NCBI GenBank assembly: GCA_030549175.1
Contig: JAUKUA010000003.1
Span: 4,402,001-4,466,000, forward strand
Reading direction: 5' to 3'
Length of the DNA stretch: 64,000 bases
Source of the DNA: Lasiosphaeris hirsuta
Taxonomy: Eukaryota; Ascomycota; Sordariomycetes; Sordariales; Lasiosphaeriaceae
Program-made: the position numbers and the translations under genes
Shown here: one piece after another, positions 12,063-23,200 of the stretch
How the letters are laid out: the number at the start of each line of letters is the position of its first letter
Numbering within the stretch: position 1 is the first letter of the stretch
The notes under the pieces: model-generated
Databases searched by the model: none
What the model was told of the DNA's origin: nothing
What the model saw: only the letters and a program-made list of their open reading frames with translations

Positions 12063-12557
12063 ATGGCATCAGTTGCCACCGATACAAGACCCGAGAAGGC
12101 AGGCTTGACTGTTGAGACAACAACTCGCCTCCTACAGAAACCTTCTCAGGACACGTTCGCCTCAGACAACATGACTCCGACAGTCGAGAAAACAAACGGG
12201 TTACCGCGTGCTTCAGATGTTTCCACGCCAACATCGCACCGTATGAACCCCTTTGATACCGATATCGAAGCCATTATCACACAAAGCGAGTCCTGCAACC
12301 GGAAATCCACAGAATGCACCAAGGGAGGTACCGAATGCCAGGTTTGGCCCGGCCAGGACCATTGGAAGCGGAAGGCCAAGGCGGCGAAGATGAACCGGCA
12401 CACCTGCAACTGCCTCGCACATCTGAGCAAGCGCAATCGCATCATCGTCAAGATACTGATCGGTGTACTTGTTGTCGGAATTGCAGTCGGGGTGGGCTTC
12501 GGAGTCAGCAAACCGCTCGGCGCAGGCATTTGGCGTAGCGAAACGCAAAACTCTTAA
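12063..12557 (+). CDS. Single-pass membrane protein with Cys-containing juxtamembrane region, unknown function
   Basis: An uninterrupted 164-codon frame starts at a good context ATG (TTCACCATGGCA). Residues 1-75 are polar and T/S-rich, with no signal peptide. A cysteine-containing stretch follows (C78, C85, C92, then CNC at 115-117), then a basic patch (WKRKAKAAKMNRH, LSKRNR), then a hydrophobic helix at about 127-148 (IIVKILIGVLVVGIAVGVGF) and a short 16-residue tail. The basic residues before the helix predict the long N-terminal part in the cytosol and a short outer or lumenal tail. Codon use and Kozak context resemble the neighbouring genes. Small fungal proteins of this shape are common and mostly uncharacterised; I cannot name it. 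Confidence 0.6.
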   Translation: MASVATDTRPEKAGLTVETTTRLLQKPSQDTFASDNMTPTVEKTNGLPRASDVSTPTSHRMNPFDTDIEAIITQSESCNRKSTECTKGGTECQVWPGQDHWKRKAKAAKMNRHTCNCLAHLSKRNRIIVKILIGVLVVGIAVGVGFGVSKPLGAGIWRSETQNS

Positions 12558-14566
12558 GACGGACAACGCATTTGGGGAATGGCGTCACATGCGGCGCAGC
12601 ACCTCTGCGCTGACTGATCCGTCTCCTTGGTCCGCCATTAAACCTCTGTCTGCAACACGCACGAGACACACCGCCATCAGCTTTGCATTGGCTTTTTTAT
12701 CATGTTTTTTTCTCCAATGGAACAGCTTTCGGGTCCAGCCATCCGCTCTTGGATGTGCATCATCGAAAGCACCGCCTTTTCACGCCAAGGTAGATTTCGC
12801 ACCCAACCAGTTGATACCCCCCCCCCCCCCCTTCATCCACCTATTTTCGACTCGGATTCTTTGTGTATAAAGCTTTTTCCCTTGGTTCGTTCACATGACC
12901 TTATACAGGTCCCGGCGTTATTTGCAACTACTTTTCGAACTCGGGTTTAGACCACATCTATGTCGGCGTTGGGAGTCACAGTAGCTACAGGGCCATGTTG
13001 TAGTTGTTTTTGAGGAGCTTGCAGCCCGGCTCGCGGGAGACTTTAGTACCTTCTCATCCTCGGTCCCCAAAATAAGGAGGGATATTGAACCATGGCTGGC
13101 GCAGGGGACCAATCAATCAGTCGTTGTGGAAGCAGTGTTTGGGGTAGGGCGTGAAAAGAGGACTCATGTAAAGTCTTAGGTTTAATCATGGCATGCGGCG
13201 AAGATGGGAAAACGCCTTAAATGGTTATGTTATGTAGCGTGGCGATATGATGAGATTCAGAGAGTTACTCTCGAGGTCACCTACCAGTCGTCTGACGATG
13301 TGATCTGCAATACTTTATTTTTTCTTCCACCGGGAGGTTTACACCGACACTCTGCATACGCCCCTGCATGATACGCCGAACTCGCGAGGCCAAGATCGAC
13401 GACGCAATTAAAAACGGTCTATACGACGCTCGCCGAGACAGACCCGGGAGTTGGCACAGAACACACAAGCTTCTCGAAACAATAGTCTTGCTCGGCAGTG
13501 GCTTAGATCACGGTGGAAATTGGTCAACCCGAGGCCGTTCCGACAGCCGTTCCTAGAAGTGAGCGGCTTTTGCTTTGTTGAGACCTATGCACCACAAAGC
13601 TTAACCCCTGATTGCTGGTGTTTTAGTCTGTATTAGCTCGGTCTGAGGAGAGTGGATGCGATGGTCCATTCATCCAGTCGTGTCGTCCAACCGTTCGCTT
13701 GGGTTCGAGTGGACTGCAGTGTGCGCAGCATTTTCTCGGGGATGCAAGCTAGGCGTGCAATGCCGCCGATGGTTGGGTGGTTTGTTGATGGGGACCCGGT
13801 GCGGTGCAGGTGGGAATTGAGGCTCAGAAGCTTATCCGGGTTCGCTACTACTTGGCATGTGAGAGGTCGAGGATACTGCGCTGCATACGAAGTAGACGAG
13901 GTGCTGGTTCTTGACCCGGGGGCTCTTATCTAGGAGATAGGAAAGAGGGATTTCTCAGGCAGTGAGGGGTTCTGGAACGGGCGGTACGTATTCTGTAAGG
14001 TACTGCAGACACGTTTAAAGTGCGTCGCCGTCGTATTGTCCCTTTCGGGAAGGAGCGAGCGTTATTATTGGATTATGAATTTATCGGTGCGACTCGCCTG
14101 CCTTTTTGCCTCATGTTCCTCGCCAACGAAACCTGAACGGCCTTAGTTTCCCTCCCATGCCATTGAATCTTTCTTCGGGGTCGGAGTAGCCCTTTCAGTT
14201 CATGTTGTGTGGACCGTCTTTGCGGCACAAGGTTCCAGTTTCTTTCTCGAGGAATTGAATTCTTTTTTTTTCTTTCTCGCTGTTGAGCTACCTACCACAG
14301 ATGGGACTAATCTCGAATTCTCTTCTCACTTACAGTCACAAAGGTACCGAGGTATAATCAATGGTAATCAATATATTGGGACGCATTGTGCCAAAATGCG
14401 CATTACTTGAACCGAACAGGACTGGATGCCACAACACCGGTAACACATGTTGGAAGAAGTGCAAGAGAGCAAGCAGTCTGCCGGGGCCTTGCGGAGGGCG
14501 AGGGATCAGAAGGCAGCGAAGGATATCGATAGAGGTAAGCTCGCTCCCTCAAACCAAGAAATATCC
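12558..14566. other. 2-kb interval without a convincing gene
   Basis: Contains a C15 tract at 12817-12831. Several 60-90 codon frames are present (for example 13652-13933) but none has a family-like composition or supported introns. Confidence 0.45.
12817..12831. repeat. C15 homopolymer
   Basis: Fifteen consecutive C in the 3' flank of the gene ending at 12557. It is one of four long G/C homopolymers in this window. Confidence 0.9.
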
Positions 14567-15751
14567 TCAGAACTTCCGCAAGTGCCAGTGGTTTGATTTG
14601 TCTTTAGTAATGAATCTAGGGTCATTACCGACATAGACATATCTCATCCTTCCCTTGTGGTCCTGCTGGAGCTCGTGTGCATCACGGTATTCCTGCAGCT
14701 CTTTGTCGAGTTTCTCTGACTCGCGACGCAGAGCCTCCTTTTCCTGGTGGCGCTGCTCTCGGTTCGGGTCTCGACTGCGATGGCGCCGTTGCCGGTGCTT
14801 GTCATCTCTGTCGTCTCGCCGGCTCTGTCGGTGTCGGTGCTCTGAATGCGACCTGTGCTTCTTCTTATCCGGATCACGGTCACGATGGCGGCCACGACCC
14901 TCCCGGTCCCGGTCTTTCCCATCCCCATCCAGGCTTCGGGATTGTGGATGGTTCTCATCTCGGTTCTCTCCGCGGCCTCGCTCCTTTTCCTTCCCCTTTC
15001 CTTTATCCTGTCTCGCATCGCCCTGCATGGCCTGGTCGTGCTCCGGCCTGCCCCCGTAGTACTCCCGAATCCCGGGGCCCAGGCCCACCCGTGTCTGCGC
15101 GTCGATCTCGCGCTGGAGCTCCTCCGGCGTGGGGACAAGCAGCGGGGCGACGGACTCGCCGTTGAGCACGCGCGCGCGGTAGACCTCGAAGGCATCCTCA
15201 ACTTCCTGGGGATAGTGCTCCCGCTCCCGCCCGGGGATGGTGGTAGACGGCCCGTCGATCGGGCCGTCGTATTGGGCCATGAAGGCGGATGGGGGCTCAT
15301 TACGGTCCTTCGCATCGGCTAGATCGATCTCCTTGGGTGGATTTATCAGGTTGCCGTAGGTCCAGCCAGGGGGGCGGACGGGAGGATAGGAACTTGATGC
15401 CGTTAGTGATGTGGGGTCGTCGGCCGGCTTGGGCTCCAAGAGGGTTCGGAGCTTAGCCACGGCGTCTACGTTTGAGGTGGGGTAGGGCTTGGGGGAGGGC
15501 AGCGACGGCTGTGGCGGCTTGACGCCGTACCGGGCTGCCACCTCCTCAGCTCGCTGGCGGCTAGCGAGGCGACCCTCTTTAAACCTCTTCATGAAGTCAG
15601 GATCCCACCACTTGGCAAAGCGGCCCATCTCCTCGTCTAGCTTGGCGTCCTTCTTCTTGCGGCGTACGTCGAGTATGTCGCTGATGACGGCGAAGCAGCA
15701 GAAGGCGATGGGTATGAGGAAGAGGAGGATGTAGAGGATAGTCAAGTCCAT
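14567..15751 (-). CDS. Membrane-anchored protein with Arg/Asp/Ser-rich tail, unknown function
   Basis: A 394-codon uninterrupted frame starts MDLTILYILLFLIPIAFCCF. Residues 3-25 form an N-terminal membrane anchor, followed by a basic RRKKK stop-transfer, then a conserved-looking region (FAKWWDPDFMKRFKEGRLAS, then proline-rich). A central region includes WTYGNLINPPKEIDL and an acidic stretch (QEVEDAFEVYRARV). Residues about 240-360 are low complexity in R, D, H, K and S, resembling the RD/RS domains of splicing factors, and the end is again ordered-looking (EYRDAHELQQDHKGRMRYVY). An RS-like domain on a membrane-anchored protein is an uncommon pairing. It shares its upstream region with the divergent broken gene starting at 16428. 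I do not recognise the family. Confidence 0.7.
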   Translation of the reverse strand: MDLTILYILLFLIPIAFCCFAVISDILDVRRKKKDAKLDEEMGRFAKWWDPDFMKRFKEGRLASRQRAEEVAARYGVKPPQPSLPSPKPYPTSNVDAVAKLRTLLEPKPADDPTSLTASSSYPPVRPPGWTYGNLINPPKEIDLADAKDRNEPPSAFMAQYDGPIDGPSTTIPGREREHYPQEVEDAFEVYRARVLNGESVAPLLVPTPEELQREIDAQTRVGLGPGIREYYGGRPEHDQAMQGDARQDKGKGKEKERGRGENRDENHPQSRSLDGDGKDRDREGRGRHRDRDPDKKKHRSHSEHRHRQSRRDDRDDKHRQRRHRSRDPNREQRHQEKEALRRESEKLDKELQEYRDAHELQQDHKGRMRYVYVGNDPRFITKDKSNHWHLRKF

Positions 15752-16427
15752 CTCGGCTTAAGTACCTGGTCAAGTACCTGGTCAGTTGGTATGCGAAACC
15801 TGACAGGTAACTTCTCTAAATCGATGACTTGCTTCGCCTTGTTAGTCGAAACAGAAGACCTTGAGTCGACCTGACATAGCTGTCGTAAGGGTAGAAGGAA
15901 ACGCTGTGCCATCATGGTCTAGGCGATTCTGTTATTTCTTATATGGTATCGACACAATGAGTCTTGTTGTCTGCCTGTCAAGGCTCGTGAGTTCAGGGGA
16001 ACAGTGACACTATGATGAAATAGTGTCATTGTTGGCAGGCTGATAGATCAGCCTCCGGTAGCGACAGGAGCAGCCTGGGTAACTACTGGCATTTTTTAGG
16101 CGATGGATTAATATCTTATCATAATGTTCTTTGTTGGTCTTACATTGATGTTATGTGACTGGTTATTTTGCTGTCGTTGACTGACAAAGAGGAAGAAGTG
16201 GTAGTCGACAATGAACTATGGCCTTGTTCAGCCTGATCGGTTGAATCTCCTCTACTTACTGCGTGGTAGACTGTTGGAGTCCACGTATGGGCTGTGGGAA
16301 AACAGGGGGCGGAGTTGCTGTGCCGCGCGGATTCATCTTGGCTCCCATCCCTAATATGTAACCCACCCACCTTTGGCAGCCAAGGCAACTAGGGCAAGCC
16401 TGCCCGTTCCTCCATCACCAACACATG
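15752..16427. other. Divergent intergenic region with short repeats and two hairpins
   Basis: AAGTACCTGGTC is directly repeated near 15765-15790, just upstream of the minus-strand ATG at 15751. Two inverted repeats follow at 16001-16032 and 16038-16053. No gene is seen. Confidence 0.5.
16001..16053. repeat. Two consecutive inverted repeats (stem-loops)
   Basis: First stem: 16001-16012 ACAGTGACACTA with 16021-16032 TAGTGTCATTGT, an 8-base loop and one G-U-compatible mismatch. Second stem: GGCTGATAGATCAGCC at 16038-16053, 7-base perfect arms with a 2-base centre. They lie between two divergent genes. Confidence 0.7.
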
Positions 16428-17560
16428 ATGGCGATATTTCGGTCTTGGGCTCTTGCGGCCACAATGGTCATGGACCTCACCCTCACGATTGGCCCCGACT
16501 ACAACTCTGGCGGGTATGGCGCAGACCCAGACGGTGGATACGGTCCGTACGAATGATACCAACTCAACAGCCTACCTTGACGCCGTCAGTAACTCGAACT
16601 CTATGGGTGTGTTCAAGGTGCCGTTTTACAGCGTATCGCAGCCATTCCCGGGGTAGCTTTTGGACGGATGGACCATCAGCATGGCCGCCCTCGACGCCTC
16701 CAACCTCGTAGTCGACGACATCCCTATGGTGGGCTACAGTCTGACTGTGCAAGTGCCTGATTCTTTGATTGAAGAGACGGGCGATGGCACCAAGGCCGTC
16801 GTTGTTGACCCTAGCTGGGGTATGTGTATGTGGAACCTGGGCCATCCATTCTTCGTCAACAATAGATCCTGGAACAACCCGGACAACCTCGCGCCGCAAG
16901 CCGACGGGTTCTGCGAAGGATTCGTCTCGGACGCGTACATCACCGCCACCGAGGTGGCCGCGACTGCCTCTTCCAATTACCAAGTATATGAGTCCGCCAA
17001 TGACAGCGGCAGCCCCCTTGGGAGCGTCGTTGGCTGCGAAGCCCTGTCTCTCCCCAACGAGTGTACCCAGTATCTATACATGAACATCTTCTACAGATCG
17101 GGGGGGGGGGGGGGGGGGGGGGGGATATCCCAAATTCTCCGCCTCAGGTGTGCCGATGCGCCTTCTCAACGGATCTGTCACGGACCAGGGCGGCTGGGAG
17201 TTTGCAACAGGCCATCTCGATCCCGAGGGGTACAAGTCCCCGCAGGACTTGCGCGATTATTGGGACAGCATGGTGCTCAACTACTGGCCGGTTGTGACGC
17301 TTGTCGTGAACGCTACGTACGGCGACGGCAACGCTGTTGTTCCTGATGCGATGGCGAGGATGTTTTGCGTTGCGCCGAATTGTGTTGACACAGGGAAGGC
17401 CTTCAGTTTCTCGGTAGTGGTCCCGGCTGTGGGCAATCTTAGTCATCATAGTGGTCATAATGACCATAATGCTACAGCGAAGAATAGTGCGTGTCCTATG
17501 GGAACGCCCAGGAGTTGGGGTTGGGTAATGATGGCGATACTGACTGCGCTATCGGTTTGA
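16428..17560 (+). pseudogene. Broken gene for a secreted, GPI-anchored-looking protein
   Basis: Pieces of one coding sequence are visible in successive frames. It starts at ATG 16428 (MAIFRSWALAATM, a weak signal peptide) and reaches GPDYNSGGYGADPDGGYG, then hits a stop. The next piece (NDTNSTAYLDAVSNSNSMGV...) is one frame away from about 16550. An in-frame TAG follows at 16654-16656. The body runs to 17099 (VGYSLTVQVPDSLIEETGDG, PSWGMCMWNLGHPFF, several Cys). It then enters a run of 25 G, after which the frame changes again (SASGVPMRLLNGSVTDQGGW) and continues to 17560. The end has N-glycosylation-type sites, a His/Asn-rich spacer and a hydrophobic tail (SWGWVMMAILTALSV), as in GPI signals. 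A 37-nt GTGGAT...ACAG segment (16534-16570) could be an intron that repairs the first shift. I do not know its function. Confidence 0.65.
17100..17124 (+). repeat. G25 homopolymer inside a coding sequence
   Basis: Twenty-five consecutive G interrupt the broken surface-protein gene. Reading changes by one frame across the tract. It encodes poly-glycine in any frame on this strand, so length change would mainly affect frame. Confidence 0.85.
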
Positions 17561-18213
17561 AAGAGTGGAAATCACTGAACCACCTGGAACATTCCAATAG
17601 TTAGTTTGACATTCGCTGAAAACATGTCATGATCAGTACCTGAAGAGCCCTTGCCATGATAGAAACGTGCCCGTGCGTCTGCTCCCTGATGTGCCTGGCA
17701 TGTTATGAATATTAACACGGAAGGGGCAATGGCAAAGCAATTCCAAATGATGTCAAACCCCCAAAATAGGGGCACAAACTCCTCCTATTCCTTCTCGATA
17801 AGGATTTGGCTTTGGATTCAACAGTTTGATACCTGCCTTCAAATCCTGTGATTCAGGTACCTTGTAAAACGGGCAGGGGGAATGGCACAATTGGAAGGCA
17901 TGTGGAAACGGACAGATATATTCCGAACAGGGAAGAGGCAGCCCCACAACCACATGGTGGCTTTGTCCCAAAACTAGGACCACAAAGACAAGGGCATTGT
18001 GAGGAGAAGAAGAACGTTCGAAACCAGAACAATCCCCGACAAAGAACTGCAGTCAGGTTGGGTATTTCAAGATGTGAAACCAACTTTTAATTGCTCGAGC
18101 CCATCCACGTCTCGCTCAAGCTCATAATCACAGCTCAATTCAGACCAGACCACATACCAGACCACATGCCAGACCACATACCAGACTACACGGAAAGAGC
18201 AGAGGAAGCCACC
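17561..18213. other. Intergenic with 12-bp tandem repeat leader
   Basis: Four copies of a 12-base unit (consensus CCAGACCACATA) lie at 18145-18192, 22 bases before the ATG at 18214, so they are probably in the 5' leader. Nothing else is recognised. Confidence 0.55.
18145..18192 (+). repeat. Four-copy 12-bp tandem repeat
   Basis: Units at 18145, 18157, 18169 and 18181 read CCAGACCACATA, CCAGACCACATG, CCAGACCACATA and CCAGACTACACG. They lie in the probable 5' leader of the following small gene. Confidence 0.8.
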
Positions 18214-18453
18214 ATGTCAAACAAAACTGTTGTCAACACAGAGTCTACGACTCACTTTCCCATGTATTGGCTTTCCTTCATAATCATTGTAGCGGCTGCT
18301 ATTGTTGGGACGCAGCTTGTTGGCCTTTGGCTCACGCAGTTCCAGTTCCGAGTGAGCCGGTTCAGGGAGCCGGTGATGGACTGGGATTTCTTTCTCGACC
18401 TGAATACCTTGCCGGTGGATTGGGAATATCCGGATGAGAAACCCGCCTCGTGA
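18214..18453 (+). CDS. 79-residue single-pass membrane protein, unknown function
   Basis: ATG at 18214 has an excellent context (GCCACCATGTC). The product is short and polar at the front (MSNKTVVNTESTTHF), has one hydrophobic helix at about residues 17-40 (MYWLSFIIIVAAAIVGTQLV) and an amphipathic acidic tail with VMDWDFFLDLNTLPVDWEY. No signal peptidase site is evident, so it is likely a signal-anchor protein. The tryptophan- and aspartate-rich tail looks selected rather than random. The frame stays open upstream through the 12-bp repeats but without an ATG. No family is recognised. Confidence 0.5.
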   Translation: MSNKTVVNTESTTHFPMYWLSFIIIVAAAIVGTQLVGLWLTQFQFRVSRFREPVMDWDFFLDLNTLPVDWEYPDEKPAS

Positions 18454-18974
18454 TTTACATTTGCCGGGAGGGGTGCCAGGGGTACCACCAATATTAAGTA
18501 GACTGGCAGTGTCTGACGACATTTCAAAATAGAAAGTTATATATATAATTTGGACAAATTTAACTGATGGGATCGGTTTTGTAGTGTGTTGTTGGATTTC
18601 TAGATTGTAACGATTGCGTGATTGTGTACCGATGAACATGTGTTTCAACAAGGAAGGCGCGGTAGCATTAAAGTCGAGACCTCAATCCTCTTTGCAGGAT
18701 TTATCACAATTGATTTAGCAGACACAAGTTAAAACAAGAGCATAAATTAAGCTCAAAGTTGGCATCATCACGTACTGTACACACACCAACTCCAACTAAT
18801 CACACGCCAGTGATTTCTGAGCGGGATTGTGTAATCTAACTCTGGTTTGGTTTGGTTTGTTAGCGTGTTACCTTCCCACTCCAAGAGAAGAAGGCATTGC
18901 AGCCAGGGAAAGGCCTTACGGCATCAAAACCAGCACTTCTATTATTCCAAACTGGAATACTTGATATTTCGCAC

Positions 18975-19081
18975 GGCCTCCCTACCAGCAAAATGGAAAT
19001 TTGTGGCATTTACAAGGCCTTTCCTATGTCCTCAATGAGCTTTGAAGTCCCGCGTTAACTTACGAACTTGGGTTAGTTTTA
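18975..19081 (+). repeat. Dispersed repeat, copy 1 (related to 51874-51981)
   Basis: A 41-base unit starting GGCCT and ending ACAA (18975-19015) is followed by a stretch (19016-19081) matching 51916-51981 in the same orientation. Both contain a CCTATGTCC/TCTATATCC-like block, GAGCTTTGAAGTCCCGCG versus GAGCTTTTAAGTCCCGCG, then TTAAC/CTAAC, and GGGTTAG. The differences are mainly point changes, as expected for old copies of one repeated element. Confidence 0.65.
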
Positions 19082-19918
19082 CGGCCCCACAGATAATCGG
19101 CACGGGCGACGTCTGAAGGAAGTTAGTGTATGTGAACAAAAATTAGGTCATTGCTCCACTGCTGGAACGGAAACCGTTACTAGTTGGCATGGTTGATCCC
19201 CATCTTTCAGCCTTATTTTCTGGCCCTCGTCGTCCTGCTTTGGCATTGGTTAGCCAGTTGTCTTTGCCGAATTTAATGGACATTGGCTGGCCTTCTTTTT
19301 TTCCTTTTTGTGCATCGTTTTATGAATTAGTGAAGGAGGCGCGTCGGAAAGCCTGCCGGGAGCGCTGCCAGTTAGCCGCAGACGCCTCGTTATAGTAGAA
19401 TGGAAGTCCATGAGGTCTCCATGGCCGCAGCGGCGGGAGCGGGGGCGGGCATGCCGCAACCACGCGGCACAAGTAGAACCGAGAAAAGAAAAAAACCTGA
19501 ACCTCGCTCGCTCCATCCTCCGCAACGTTCGCATGTAATTGGTGCTTGGCGGGATGGCAGCCGTTCTAGGTCAAGGCCCGAAGGCTGAAGGCCAAAACAA
19601 CGGGACAATCAAATGGGACCAAATGGTTCGGCACTGGGAGAGGCAGGCATGCAGGCTAGCAGGCAGAGACTACACTACGTATGGCTGCAGCCGACTGTGC
19701 ACATGGATGAGTCTTGCCCATGCAGAACATAGATCGGAAGTGTTTGCTTTCGACACTTCTCCAGGTGTTGGTGAACGGACGGATTGCGCCATGGGGTCAC
19801 AGCGTGGTAGTTTCTGCATCTCCCCTAGACGAATAGGGGGAGAGGTTAGAGCTTCGAGAGGTTGGCCGACGTTGCAGCACTGCCAGATTGGCTCAGGGAG
19901 GGGCGCGGTGAGGGGTGA

Positions 19919-19939
19919 GGGGGGGGGGGGGGGGGGGGG
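19919..19939. repeat. G21 homopolymer
   Basis: Twenty-one consecutive G in intergenic DNA about 300 bases upstream of the calpain ATG. Confidence 0.9.
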
Positions 19940-20239
19940 CTGAGACCAAGCTGAGGAGCGACTAATAACACACACTAAAGCTGAGGTAGTGTCACTGGAC
20001 TCCATGTCCGTACAACTGCAGCACATGCAGCACATATATATACACGGCGAGGCTGTCGCCTGCAGCCTAGCTCTCCTTCGCTTTCCCATGTTGACTCGTT
20101 CAATATTTTGTCATCCTCCGTTTTGACACTTTCTCCAATCGTCATAGAGCGGCCTGCTGAAGCGCTTGCTTAGGGAAGCCGATCCCATTATTGAGAAGGG
20201 AAGCGGTTGACAGGGTGCGGCTGGAAATCAATCGCGACA

Positions 20240-23200
20240 ATGTCGGTGTCCTCGATCCTCGGCGGTCTCAACGAGAGAAGGCTGGTGGGCGAAATTCCAC
20301 TCTACCTTCAACCCGGGCAACATGGCCACCACCATCTCAAGGCACCGCAAAGGAAAATCGATGAGTTTTGGAGGAAGTTCACTACTAAAGCGCCTGGGAA
20401 GGGTAAGTTCGACCCCTTTCCGGCATCATATCTTGCTGCCCTGCGAAGGCTAGACACCACCCCTGTACAAAGGTTCAATGAGTTGCTGTGTTTGCGATAC
20501 TACATCTGACTTCCTACTAGCCTCGACTGTTCTCCCCAAGAACGAGTACGCCGAGCGGCTAGCCAGGCGAACTGCGGCGAAGGAGGGGGGCAGCGGGACA
20601 GCGACCCAGGCCTCGTTCGAGGAAGCTGCTGCCCTTTGCCGAGCAAAGGTCGATAAGATCATTGAGGAGTGTCGGCGTGTAAACCAAAAGTATCGCGATC
20701 CGCACTTTGATCTAGAGTTCGATCTTAAGACGGGCCAGCGCGACTGTCTCGAATCGCTTGACAACACGAAGGACGACTCGTCCGACAGCGAGACGGAATC
20801 CATCAGATCGCGACGGCGTCATCCACCGCCTTCACCCCCTCCGCCTAGACGGCGCGCCATACCGAGGCCTTACACCAGGCTTGAGGGAGATGGTACTGGT
20901 GAGGTTCTTGGTAGCCCCGAGAAGCACACCCCCCAAGGCCGAGTACCCGGGTCTAGGTTCGCGCCAAAGTCTGTGAAGCGTGTAGGCGAGATATTCGATG
21001 AGCCCAAGTTCTACATCGACGGGCCGACTGCGAACGACGTACGCCAGGGGCGCGATGGGGACTGTTGGTTGATGGCGGCCCTGTGCACCCTTAGCAACAA
21101 GCCCGGCTTGATCGAGCGTATTTGCGTCCACCACGACGTCAATGTGGGCGTATATGGATTTGTGTTCCATCGCGACGGAGAGTGGTACAGTGAGATCATC
21201 GACGACAAGCTGTACCTGACCAAGCCGGACTATGATGAGGCTGTGTCGGATCGGATCAATATTGAGCGGATACTTTGGGATGACCGAGAACGCCCCGACT
21301 CGGAGGAGATTTACCGGAAGACATACCAATCCAACTCCGGTGCACTGTACTTTGCGCAGTGTGAGAACCCCAACGAGACGTGGCTGCCGCTACTGGAGAA
21401 GGCCTATGCCAAAGCCCACGGAGACTATGCCGCAATCGAAGGCGGCTTTACCGGCGAGGGAATCGAAGATTTGACCGGCGGCGTGACCTCGGAGCTTTTC
21501 ACCACAGATATACTCGACAAAGAAAACTTTTGGAAGAACGAGCTTATGCAGGTAAACAAGGAGTTCCTGTTTGGCTGCTCCACTGGCCTCTGGGGGCGTG
21601 GTTTTGGCGATCGTAAGGGTATCGTCGAGCTCCATGCTTACTCGGTCATGCGGGCGGTCGAGATGGATGGCGAACGGCTTCTTCTTCTCAAAAACCCGTG
21701 GGGAAAAACAGAGTGGAAAGGCCCTTGGAGTAAGTTTCCTCCCCTCATATCCACCATCCCTGGTGGTAATACAGCACTGACGGTTGAGAATAGGTGATGG
21801 CTCCAAGGAGTGGACGCCAGAGTGGCTTCAAAAGCTTGAACACCGATTTGGCGACGATGGGGCCTTTTGGATTTCGTACAAAGAGCTCTTGCGCAAATAC
21901 CAAAACTTCGATCGCACTCGGCTCTTTGGGCCAGATTGGAAAATCACGTCCATCTGGACGACACTGGCAGTACCGTGGACCCTCGAATACCACGACACAA
22001 AATTTGCTTTTACAATCACCAAGCCGGGGCCTGTAGTTATCGTTCTCTCGCAGCTGGACGATCGATACTTCCGGGGGCTAGAGGGTCAGTATAGGTTCAA
22101 GCTAGGTTTCCGTGTCCACAAAGCTGGCCAGGATGACTACCTTGTACGAACCCGTGGCTCTTATCGCATGTCTCGCTCCGCCAATCTCGAGCTCGAGCTC
22201 GAGGCTGGCGAGTATGTCATCCTTGTCAAGATCGACGCCGACCGCTTCGATGACTGTATGCCGCCCGAGGACGTTGTGCGCAAAAACGCTAAAGGTCGCC
22301 GAGAAAAGCTCCTCCGTATTGGGCTTGCCTATGATCTGGCACATGGCAAAGCTAAAGTTGTCGAGACGCCAGAGGAGAAGGTAGCACGGGAGGCATATGT
22401 AAAGCGAAGGAAAGATAAGCAACGTGAGCGGTTGCGCAAAAACGTCATGGACGAGAAGCGTCGGAGACAGTACGAGAACGAAAAGAGGAAAAAGCAGGGG
22501 CAGAAAATGCTTCGACGTGACAAGGAAAGACAGAAAGCGAAGAAAGGGAGAAGGGAGGCTAAGGAGGCTGCGAAGAGGGAGGCCGAGGAAAAGGAGCCCG
22601 ACAGGAAGGAGGCCGAGGAAAAGGAGCCAGACAGGAAGGTGGCCGAGGCTGGGGAGCATAACGATGGGAGTAGGGGGATCGAAAACAACCAGGGGAGTCA
22701 GCCCTCAGACCACACAAGCCCTAAGAATGAGAGCAAGAAACTCGATATGGAATTGGGGCTTGAAGGGAAGACGAAAACTGAGCCCGGTGCCTCCCAGGAG
22801 ACGCAAGCTCAGCCTGAACTGGGCACAGAAGACGAAAACGTCAAAATTAACACCCCTGAGCCCGAAACGTCTACCGATGCGGGTGAGAGTACGCCTCCAG
22901 CCTCATCGTCAAGCCTGCACCCATCTGAGACAGCTGGTGAGGACACTCCTGTAGGAAATGAGGCCGGGAGAGAAGCCGTCAAGCTGGAGACGACTGCATC
23001 AGGGAGTAACATTGAGGAGGAAGACGGGACAACCGTAACAAAACCGGCAGAAAGCGTAGAGCGAACGCTTTCTGAGGACAATCCTAAACCCAGCGTCTCC
23101 AAGGATACGGACACCAGGCTTGAGGTTAGCAACTCGCCAGAAACAGCCAAAAGCGAACAAGCCCCAGTTGGAGAAAACAAACCAGAGGCAAGCGGAGCCG

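Larger units (their letters stand above)
18454..20239. other. Intergenic with a dispersed-repeat copy and a G21 tract
   Basis: Holds a repeat copy at 18975-19081 related to 51874-51981, and 21 consecutive G at 19919-19939. No convincing gene. The last 150 bases are the calpain gene leader. Confidence 0.5.
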
